A DNA stretch of 64,000 bases, taken from positions 62,001-126,000 of the forward strand of contig NZ_FQUX01000011.1 in the NCBI RefSeq assembly GCF_900129275.1, read 5' to 3'. The notes under the pieces were generated by a model that saw only the letters and a program-made list of their open reading frames with translations, was not told the origin of the DNA and made no database searches. Source of the DNA: Arenibacter palladensis. Its GTDB lineage: Bacteria > Bacteroidota > Bacteroidia > Flavobacteriales > Flavobacteriaceae. The translations under genes and the position numbers were made by a program. How positions within the stretch are numbered: position 1 is the first letter of the stretch; the number at the start of each line of letters is the position of its first letter. Positions 18,617 through 25,325 of the stretch are shown in pieces.

Positions 18617-19978
18617 ATGGGTGTAAAAGATATACATAACGTCTACTTTATAGGTATTGGAGGTATTGGTATGTCCGCCCTTGCGCGATATTTTAAATTT
18701 ATAGGCAAAAATGTTGCGGGCTATGATAAGACCGAAACACCGCTTACTTTGGATTTAGTGGATTTGGGTATCCAAGTGCATTATGATGATGATTTGCAAT
18801 TGGTGTCCAAGGAATATTTGGATCCTGATAATACCTTGGTGGTATATACGCCTGCCGTACCCAAAGATCATGGGGAGTACAATTATTTTATGGCCCATGG
18901 CTTTCAGGTAAAGAAGCGTTCGGAAGTATTGGGATTGATTACAAGGGATACCTTTTGTTTCGCAGTTGCCGGCACCCATGGCAAAACAACTACTTCTTGT
19001 ATTCTGGCTCATTTATTAAAGGAGACCGGGACTCCCATTACGGCTTTCTTGGGAGGGATTTCAGAAGATTTCAACAGTAATTTTTTGTTGGAAGGGTCGG
19101 AATATTCTGTGGTAGAGGCGGATGAATTTGATCGCTCCTTTCTTCAGTTGTCACCTAATGTGGCCTGTATTACTTCCATGGACGCAGATCATTTGGATAT
19201 ATATGGCAACAGTGAGGAGCTGCAGAGGTCGTTTCGTGATTTTGTGAAACGAATAAAGCCCAATGGTAAACTGTTTGTGCGGAATGGTTTGGCTTTGGAG
19301 GGGACAACCTATGGTATTGAGGACGATTCCGATTATTGTATTAGAAATATTAGAATAGACCAAGGGACCTATATTTTTGATTTGGATTCTCCGGAGGCCA
19401 ATCTTAAATCCGTTAGGTTTAATAAACCAGGTAGGCATAACCTGCTCAATGGATTGGTAGCATATGCCATGGCCATACAAGCCGGTTCGTCTCCATCTAG
19501 TTTGGCAGGGGCGTTGGCCACTTTTAAAGGAGTACAAAGACGTTTTTCCTATCAGATAAAGAATCCCGATTTTGTATTTGTAGATGATTATGCACATCAT
19601 CCAACGGAAATTGATGCTGCATTTCAGGCGGTTTCCGAAATGCATCCCGGTAAAAATATATTGGCCATTTTTCAGCCGCATTTATTCTCCAGAACAAGGG
19701 ATTTTGTGGATGAATTTGCAAGAAGCCTATCTAACTTCCCTAGTTTATTGTTGTTGGATATATACCCGGCCAGGGAAAAGCCAATTGAAGGGGTTAACTC
19801 TCAATGGTTGTTGGATAAAATTACAAGCCCAACGAAAAAATTAATTGAAAAGTCAGAGTTGATTTCAGAAATATTAGCCCAAAAACCCGATGTTTTAATA
19901 ACCCTGGGTGCTGGAGATATTGGATTGGAAGTCCCAAAAATTAAAAAGGAATTAAATTTTGTTCAAAAAAGACATTAA
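18617..19978 (+). CDS. murC: UDP-MurNAc:L-alanine ligase MurC
   Basis: 453 residues. N-terminal GIGGIGMSALAR loop (near residue 12), ATP-binding GTHGKTTT near 118, and DDYAHHPTEI near 328 in the C-terminal domain, all MurC signatures. Adds L-alanine to UDP-MurNAc. Four bases separate it from murG. Confidence 0.96.
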   Translation: MGVKDIHNVYFIGIGGIGMSALARYFKFIGKNVAGYDKTETPLTLDLVDLGIQVHYDDDLQLVSKEYLDPDNTLVVYTPAVPKDHGEYNYFMAHGFQVKKRSEVLGLITRDTFCFAVAGTHGKTTTSCILAHLLKETGTPITAFLGGISEDFNSNFLLEGSEYSVVEADEFDRSFLQLSPNVACITSMDADHLDIYGNSEELQRSFRDFVKRIKPNGKLFVRNGLALEGTTYGIEDDSDYCIRNIRIDQGTYIFDLDSPEANLKSVRFNKPGRHNLLNGLVAYAMAIQAGSSPSSLAGALATFKGVQRRFSYQIKNPDFVFVDDYAHHPTEIDAAFQAVSEMHPGKNILAIFQPHLFSRTRDFVDEFARSLSNFPSLLLLDIYPAREKPIEGVNSQWLLDKITSPTKKLIEKSELISEILAQKPDVLITLGAGDIGLEVPKIKKELNFVQKRH

Positions 19979-19988
19979 AAATAAAGAA

Positions 19989-20708
19989 ATGAAAATTAAT
20001 TGGAATTTCATAAAATTCGGGGCCCTGTTGCTTGTAGTTACGGGTCTTTATGCATTTTCCAGTGTTAGGAACAAGCATAAAAAAATAGATAAAATTGAAA
20101 TTGAGTTCGTCGGGGATCAAAATCTTTACATGACCCAAGAGACGGTTAATAAATTGTTAATACAAAATTCTGGAGACCTTAAAAACCTGCCCAAAGAAGA
20201 TATAGTTTTGAATACTATAGAAAAAGCTATCGAAGCTAATGAAATGGTAAAAAAAGCCCAAGTTTACCTTACGGTAAACGGGGACCTAGTGGCTAAAGTC
20301 ATACAGCGAAAACCAATCGGAAGAGTTGAGGGAGTTGCAAAGTTTTATATAGATGAGGATGGAAAACGTATGCCATTTTCCAAATATCATTCTGCGCGGG
20401 TACCAATAATTACAGGAATAGTAACCAATAAAAGTACGGAGGGAGTGTACGAAATTTTGACTTATATAAATTCTGATGAATTCTTGCGAAAGAATATAAT
20501 AGGCGTCCATATAACCGAGGAACAAAAGTATCAGTTGAAGTTTAGGATGGAGAATTTTGTAGTGGATTTGGGTCATGTGGATGAACTGGAGAAAAAGTTC
20601 AGCAATTTCAAAGCTTTTTATACCAAAGCGAACAAGGACAAAACGTTGAACGATTACAACAGGGTAAGTTTAGAATTTAATAACCAAGTAGTGTGCACCA
20701 AAATTTAA
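19989..20708 (+). CDS. ftsQ: Cell division protein FtsQ/DivIB
   Basis: About 239 residues from ATG 19989 (MKINWNFIKFG). A longer reading from TTG 19959 inside murC is possible but adds only a charged tail. One transmembrane segment (about residues 7-23) and a periplasmic part beginning with a POTRA-like region (IEIEFVGDQNLYMTQETV). Bridges early and late divisome proteins. Its position between murC and ftsA is the main support, as FtsQ sequences diverge strongly. Confidence 0.88.
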   Translation: MKINWNFIKFGALLLVVTGLYAFSSVRNKHKKIDKIEIEFVGDQNLYMTQETVNKLLIQNSGDLKNLPKEDIVLNTIEKAIEANEMVKKAQVYLTVNGDLVAKVIQRKPIGRVEGVAKFYIDEDGKRMPFSKYHSARVPIITGIVTNKSTEGVYEILTYINSDEFLRKNIIGVHITEEQKYQLKFRMENFVVDLGHVDELEKKFSNFKAFYTKANKDKTLNDYNRVSLEFNNQVVCTKI

Positions 20709-20711
20709 GAT

Positions 20712-22040
20712 ATGGAACAAGGTAATTATTCAGTAGGGTTGGATATTGGGACCACCAAAATTGTAGCCATCATTGGTAAGGAAAATGAGTATGGCAAGAT
20801 TGAAATCTTGGGTATTGGCAGATCTAAAAGTTTGGGAGTACACCGCGGAGTGGTCAATAATATTACGCAAACCATTAAGTCTATACAGCAAGCGGTTGAA
20901 CTGGCCGAAGGTAATTCCGGTTTAAAGATCAGCTCTGTGGTGGTAGGTATTGCAGGACAGCATATTAGAAGTTTGCAACATAGCGATTATATAACCAGGG
21001 CAAAATCTGAAGAGGTCATCAATGAGGATGATGTGGAAAAGCTCTGTAATCAAGTTTATAAATTGGTAATGCTTCCCGGCGAGGAAATTATCCATGTATT
21101 GCCACAGGAATTCAAGGTAGACGGACAGGCCGAGATAAAGCAGCCTATGGGGATGTACGGGGGAAGACTGGAAGCCAATTTCCATGTAGTGGTAGGGCAG
21201 GTTTCCTCTATCCGTAATGTGGGAAGATGTATAAAGAGTGCAGGTCTTGATCTAGGGAATATAACCTTGGAACCGTTGGCATCTGCAAATGCGGTATTAA
21301 GTCAGGAAGAGAAAGAGGCAGGTGTAGCGTTGATAGATATAGGTGGGGGCACCACGGATTTGGCCATATTTAAGGATGGAATAATCCGTCATACCGCAGT
21401 AATTCCTTTTGGAGGTAATGTAATTACAGAAGATATCAAGGAAGGTTGTTCCATTATTGAAAAGCAGGCAGAGCTTTTGAAGATCAAGTTTGGTTCTGCT
21501 TGGCCAGGAGAAAACAAGGACAACGAAATTGTTTCCATCCCTGGGTTAAGAGGACGTGAGCCCAAGGAAATCACCTTGAAAAATCTTTCCAAGATAATAC
21601 ATGCCAGAGTGGTAGAGATCGTGGAGCAGGTTTATGTGGAGATCAAAAATTACGGCCACGATGAGCAAAAGAAAAAATTGATTGCCGGGATTGTATTGAC
21701 AGGTGGAGGAAGCCAGTTAAAACACTTAAAGCAATTGGTAGAGTATATAACGGGAATGGACACTAGGATCGGTTACCCCAATGAACATTTGGCAGGCGAT
21801 TCTGACGAGGAAATAGCCAGTCCGTTATATGCAACTGCAGTGGGACTCTTGATGAATGCGGTGCAGAATAAAGCCAAAGTTAGGGAAGCGCGTCAGGAGG
21901 CTGTGGATAAGGAATTGGATCGTGAGGTTTTTTCAGGGGAAGATAGCACTCAGACCAAAACGGCCATAAAAAAGGAGCGGAAATCTATTTTTGACAAATG
22001 GTCCGAGAAATTGAAGGATTTCTTGGACAATGCGGAATAG
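20712..22040 (+). CDS. ftsA: Cell division actin-like protein FtsA
   Basis: 442 residues. Actin/Hsp70-fold ATPase: phosphate-1 motif GLDIGTTK near residue 9, second phosphate loop DIGGGTTDLA near 205, adenosine motif LTGGGSQLK near 331. Tethers FtsZ to the membrane. A C-terminal amphipathic helix is plausible in the last ~20 residues (KSIFDKWSEKLKDFLDN). It starts 3 bp after ftsQ and precedes ftsZ by 44 bp. Confidence 0.96.
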   Translation: MEQGNYSVGLDIGTTKIVAIIGKENEYGKIEILGIGRSKSLGVHRGVVNNITQTIKSIQQAVELAEGNSGLKISSVVVGIAGQHIRSLQHSDYITRAKSEEVINEDDVEKLCNQVYKLVMLPGEEIIHVLPQEFKVDGQAEIKQPMGMYGGRLEANFHVVVGQVSSIRNVGRCIKSAGLDLGNITLEPLASANAVLSQEEKEAGVALIDIGGGTTDLAIFKDGIIRHTAVIPFGGNVITEDIKEGCSIIEKQAELLKIKFGSAWPGENKDNEIVSIPGLRGREPKEITLKNLSKIIHARVVEIVEQVYVEIKNYGHDEQKKKLIAGIVLTGGGSQLKHLKQLVEYITGMDTRIGYPNEHLAGDSDEEIASPLYATAVGLLMNAVQNKAKVREARQEAVDKELDREVFSGEDSTQTKTAIKKERKSIFDKWSEKLKDFLDNAE

Positions 22041-22084
22041 ATTATAAAATAAGAAAAGTATAGTAAACCAGTAAAATAAATAAT

Positions 22085-24010
22085 ATGAGCAAGAACACTG
22101 AATTTGAAAGCATATCCTTTGATTTACCCAAAAATCAGAGTAACGTAATTAAAGTCATAGGTGTTGGCGGTGGCGGTAGTAATGCCATAAATCACATGTT
22201 CCAGGCCGGTATCAATGGCGTGGATTTTGTGATTTGCAATACCGATTCGCAAGCACTTCAGAATAGCCCCGTACCCAATAAGATACAATTGGGAGTTTCG
22301 TTGACGGAAGGATTGGGCGCTGGTGCCAATCCTGAAGTAGGGGAACAGGCGGCTATTGAAAGTATGGAGGAGATCAAGCAAATGCTGGATACTACCACGA
22401 AAATGATCTTTATTACTGCCGGTATGGGCGGGGGAACAGGTACTGGTGCTGCCCCTGTCATTGCAAAAATGGCAAAGGAAATGGATGTTCTTACAGTGGG
22501 GATCGTTACCATGCCTTTTCAATTTGAAGGTAAAATGCGTTGCCAACAGGCTCAGTTGGGAATAGAAAAATTACGTGCCAATGTAGATTCCTTGATTGTT
22601 ATCAACAACAATAAATTAAGGGAAGTATATGGCAATTTGGGTTTCAAAGCTGGTTTTTCCAAAGCGGATGAAGTATTGGCTACTGCCGCTCGTGGTATTG
22701 CAGAAGTAATAACACATCACTATACTCAGAACATAGATTTACGTGACGCCAAGACTGTATTGAGCAGTAGTGGAACGGCCATTATGGGGTCGGCCATTTC
22801 TTCTGGTTCTTCAAGGGCCCATGAGGCCATTATGAAGGCGTTGGATTCCCCATTGTTAAACGACAACAAAATTACTGGGGCCAAGAATGTACTTTTACTT
22901 ATCGTTTCCGGTGCTCAGGAAATTACGATAGACGAAATAGGTGAAATTAATGACCATATTCAAAATGAGGCAGGTTTTGGGGCCAATATCATTATGGGGG
23001 TTGGTGAAGATGAGGGACTGGGCGAGGCAATCGCAGTTACGGTTATTGCCACGGGTTTTAATATAGATCAACAGGATGATATAGTAAATACGGAATCCAA
23101 AAAAATCATTCATACGTTAGAAGATGAGCAACGCGCGGAGCATAACCTTACTCCAAAGAATGTTGTTCACCAGTTGGTCGAAGAAGAGGAAATTAAGGCG
23201 ACTCCAGTGAAGCGCAACGTGGTGCAAGAGGAGCCAAAAATGGATTTGATCCCTACTACCAATTTTATTAGGAATTTTAATGTATTCTATGAGGAAGTAG
23301 TAGCTGAAAATGTTCAGGACGATTTTATCATTATCAATGCATCCGATGAGATCAAGGATATAGAAGTTGTTGATCCACGGGTAGTATCCAACAAGGTGGA
23401 GGAAGAAGATCAGTTCGAGTTCAGTTTTGATATGCCCTTGGCCAAAAAACCTACAGAGGATGAAGAGGAAGCGCAACATGTTATTACCTTCGATTTGGAT
23501 GAAGAGGTAAGGGATTTTGAGGTAAAGGATCACGTAGAAGTGATTCCTGTACTAGAGTATAACAAGAATGGGGAAAAGCGTTATAGTTTGGACGACTATA
23601 TGGAGTTGGAAAAGAAACTTACCGGAGCCAAATCCAAGGCTGAGGAGTTTGAGCCCCGTATTGTTGAGGACGAGTTGATATTTGAAAAGCGTACCGTTGC
23701 AAGGCCAGAATCCAACCAGCAGAGGGTGAACGTAGAGGACGAAGATCCGGTTAATACCCCAATTGAAATCTTGTTAAAGGAACGGGCAGACGAGCGCAGA
23801 AGAAAACTGAAGGACTTTAATTATAAATTCCAGAATAGCCTTAGCAATTTGGACGAAATATCCAAGCAACCAGCCTATAAGAGACAAGGGATAAACTTAA
23901 ATGAGAACCCTAAGGAAAGCAAAGTTTCCAGAACAAGCTTAAGTGAGGATAGTAATGATGATATACAATTACGTTCCAACAACTCTTATTTACATGACAA
24001 TGTAGATTAG
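22085..24010 (+). CDS. ftsZ: Tubulin-like division GTPase FtsZ, with long C-terminal extension
   Basis: 641 residues versus 383 in E. coli. The GTPase core (about 1-330) has the tubulin signature GGGTGTGAAP near residue 118, NTDSQAL near 57 and the T7 loop around residue 220. The last ~310 residues form an acidic, low-complexity linker rich in Glu/Asp, ending in a short conserved-looking peptide (DIQLRSNNSYLHDNVD) that presumably binds FtsA. Long linkers are usual in flavobacterial FtsZ. It is the last gene of the dcw cluster, followed by a strong terminator. Confidence 0.97.
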   Translation: MSKNTEFESISFDLPKNQSNVIKVIGVGGGGSNAINHMFQAGINGVDFVICNTDSQALQNSPVPNKIQLGVSLTEGLGAGANPEVGEQAAIESMEEIKQMLDTTTKMIFITAGMGGGTGTGAAPVIAKMAKEMDVLTVGIVTMPFQFEGKMRCQQAQLGIEKLRANVDSLIVINNNKLREVYGNLGFKAGFSKADEVLATAARGIAEVITHHYTQNIDLRDAKTVLSSSGTAIMGSAISSGSSRAHEAIMKALDSPLLNDNKITGAKNVLLLIVSGAQEITIDEIGEINDHIQNEAGFGANIIMGVGEDEGLGEAIAVTVIATGFNIDQQDDIVNTESKKIIHTLEDEQRAEHNLTPKNVVHQLVEEEEIKATPVKRNVVQEEPKMDLIPTTNFIRNFNVFYEEVVAENVQDDFIIINASDEIKDIEVVDPRVVSNKVEEEDQFEFSFDMPLAKKPTEDEEEAQHVITFDLDEEVRDFEVKDHVEVIPVLEYNKNGEKRYSLDDYMELEKKLTGAKSKAEEFEPRIVEDELIFEKRTVARPESNQQRVNVEDEDPVNTPIEILLKERADERRRKLKDFNYKFQNSLSNLDEISKQPAYKRQGINLNENPKESKVSRTSLSEDSNDDIQLRSNNSYLHDNVD

Positions 24011-24042
24011 TACTGTTCGTACAACTATAAAACCTAAAGTTT

Positions 24043-24080
24043 AAACCCGAAAATAGCTTATATTTTCGGGTTTATTTTTA
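24043..24080 (+). terminator. Terminator after ftsZ
   Basis: A 12-bp perfect stem (AAACCCGAAAAT/ATTTTCGGGTTT), 7-nt loop, then ATTTTTA. It closes the dcw cluster 32 bp after the ftsZ stop. Confidence 0.85.
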
Positions 24081-24104
24081 TCTTCGCAGGGCTAAAAAAA
24101 AGAT

Positions 24105-24557
24105 ATGGGTTTACAGCAGAGGGTAATGGAAGATATGAAGGCGGCAATGAAGGCCAAGGATACCGTGGCATTGGAGTCGTTACGAGCTATAAAATCAGCT
24201 TTATTATTGGCACAAACGGAAACAGGTCCTGGAAAGGAACTCTCCGAGGAAGATGAAGTAAAGCTGGTTCAAAAATTGGTAAAGCAACGCAAGGACAGCG
24301 CGGCCATCTACAAAGAACAGGGACGCGAGGATCTGGCAGAGCCGGAATTGGCACAGGCCTTGATCATCGAAAAATTCCTTCCAGAGCAGTTGACCGAAGA
24401 AGAGATAGAAAAGGTAGTGGTGCAGACCATAGATGCCATAGGAGCGTCAGGAATGAAGGATATGGGCAAGGTCATGGGAATCGTATCCCAGGAATTGGCC
24501 GGACAGGCAGATGGGAAGACCATTTCCAATATAGTTAAGGCCAAATTGGCCAATTAA
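24105..24557 (+). CDS. GatB/YqeY domain protein
   Basis: 150 residues, entirely the YqeY domain, similar to the tail of aminoacyl-tRNA amidotransferase subunit GatB. Helical and soluble (LQQRVMEDMKAAMKAKD at the start, LPEQLTEEEIE near residue 88). Proposed to interact with tRNA, but the role of the free-standing form is not established. It starts soon after the ftsZ terminator, and a TATCTTCG element at 24079-24086 could be its own promoter. Confidence 0.9.
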   Translation: MGLQQRVMEDMKAAMKAKDTVALESLRAIKSALLLAQTETGPGKELSEEDEVKLVQKLVKQRKDSAAIYKEQGREDLAEPELAQALIIEKFLPEQLTEEEIEKVVVQTIDAIGASGMKDMGKVMGIVSQELAGQADGKTISNIVKAKLAN

Positions 24558-24588
24558 GAAAGAATATCTGACCGAATAGGTCAGTTAA

Positions 24589-24686
24589 GGCCCCGTGGCG
24601 CAACTGAATACCCGCCCGTGCCCGAACAAGGTAGGGTAGGTGTATTGGATATTTGTTGGCACGTTCGGGCGGGGCGCATCGGATTT
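24589..24686 (+). pseudogene. Broken copy of the tRNA-Arg 5' half, split by a palindrome
   Basis: Bases 24589-24610 are identical to nucleotides 1-22 of the intact tRNA-Arg at 24930-24951. After a 63-bp insert, 24674-24686 matches the next 13 tRNA bases (24952-24964) with one mismatch. Similarity begins exactly at tRNA base G1 and ends at anticodon position 34. Together they make a 35-nt tRNA half interrupted at the D-loop/D-stem boundary. It cannot fold as a tRNA. A 6-bp hairpin (CTGACC/GGTCAG, 24568-24584) lies just upstream. Confidence 0.85.
24611..24673. repeat. 63-bp palindromic insert within the tRNA half-copy
   Basis: Ends are CCCGCCCG and CGGGCGGG (8-bp terminal inverted repeats). 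Inner segments GTGCC/GGCAC and AACAA/TTGTT also pair, with short bulges, so the whole insert folds into one imperfect hairpin. It is GC-rich against an AT-rich background. It looks like a REP- or MITE-like unit, or a structured RNA module. No target-site duplication is obvious. Confidence 0.6.
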
Positions 24687-24694
24687 TATAGGGA

Positions 24695-24952
24695 ATGTAT
24701 AAGGTCTATGTAATATATAGTAGTAATTTTGAAAGATATTATGTTGGGATTACGGATAACATTGAAGTTCGTATCAAACAGCATAATTCAGGAAAGACAA
24801 AATCGACCAAAGCTTATGTTCCCTGGGTGATAGTTCTCACGGAGGATTATGAAACCAGACTGGCAGCTAGAGAAAGGGAAAAGTATCTCAAATCGGCTGC
24901 AGGTAGGCGTTGGAGAAAAATAAATGTACGGCCCCGTGGCGCAACTGAATAG
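24695..24952 (+). CDS. Small GIY-YIG nuclease-domain protein, 3' end inside tRNA-Arg
   Basis: 85 residues, a single GIY-YIG domain. Y5 lies in the VYV segment corresponding to GIY, Y16-V17-G18 is the YIG element, R26 and H30-N31 follow, and acidic E60/E62 lie in the REREKYLKS helix. These are the usual active-site positions. Family members cut DNA; this short form resembles UPF0213-type proteins, whose substrate is uncertain. The last seven codons (RPRGATE) and the TAG stop are the first 23 bases of the downstream tRNA. The gene is flanked by the two tRNA 5' halves, which suggests a mobile unit. Expression is not proven. Confidence 0.75.
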   Translation: MYKVYVIYSSNFERYYVGITDNIEVRIKQHNSGKTKSTKAYVPWVIVLTEDYETRLAAREREKYLKSAAGRRWRKINVRPRGATE

Positions 24953-25003
24953 CGCATCAGATTTCGGCTCTGAGGGTTGGGGGTTTGAATCCCTCCGGGG
25001 TCA
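24930..25003 (+). tRNA. tRNA-Arg (anticodon TCG)
   Basis: Complete cloverleaf. Acceptor stem 24930-24936 pairs with 24996-25002 (one G-U); D stem GCGC/GCGC; anticodon stem TCAGA/TCTGA with loop TTTCGGC giving anticodon TCG (24964-24966); five-base variable loop; T stem GGGGG/CCCTC with loop TTTGAAT. Discriminator A25003. CCA is not encoded (CGG follows). The D-loop has G18-A19 and the T-loop T56, so the usual G19-C56 pair is A19-U56. Its 5' end overlaps the GIY-YIG gene by 23 bases. Confidence 0.95.
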
Positions 25004-25031
25004 CGGATAAACCACAAAAAAGTGGTTGTGC

Positions 25032-25066
25032 AAGCGAGCTTCAAAAATGAAGCTCGCTTCTTTTTT
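25032..25066 (+). terminator. Terminator after tRNA-Arg
   Basis: An 11-bp perfect stem (AAGCGAGCTTC/GAAGCTCGCTT), 6-nt loop, then C and six T. A smaller AACCAC/GTGGTT hairpin (25010-25027) stands between it and the tRNA. Confidence 0.85.
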
Positions 25067-25267
25067 GAAGTATAGCGAAGTGCAACTTTTTGTGGTTTTC
25101 AAAGCGGAGCTTTGAGGGATGGGCGCAGCCAATCCCCAGATCCCGTTCTGGGTGGTGCGGGTTGTTTTGAAATATAGCGAAGCGCAACTTTTTGTAATTT
25201 TCACAACGGCACTTTTAGGGATTAACGTAGCCAATCCCAGTATCCATACTGGGGAGAGACGGCTGTT
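25064..25267. repeat. Two degenerate tandem repeats of about 102 bp
   Basis: Unit 1 (25064-25165) and unit 2 (25166-25267) each begin TTTGAA(G/A)TATAGCGAAG, continue with GCAACTTTTTGT, and later share AGCCAATCCC followed by a short CAG...CTGGG palindrome. Roughly three quarters of positions agree by eye. A short inverted copy of the core (AACCACAAAAA) lies at 25010-25020 directly after the tRNA. No gene is evident here: the reading frames through the repeats look like shadows. The period is a multiple of three, which leaves open a decayed coding tail. Confidence 0.65.
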
Positions 25268-25325
25268 TGTAGTTCCTCCAGAATACTGCGGCAAACAGCT
25301 AGGTTATAGAAATACTTCCTGCAGA

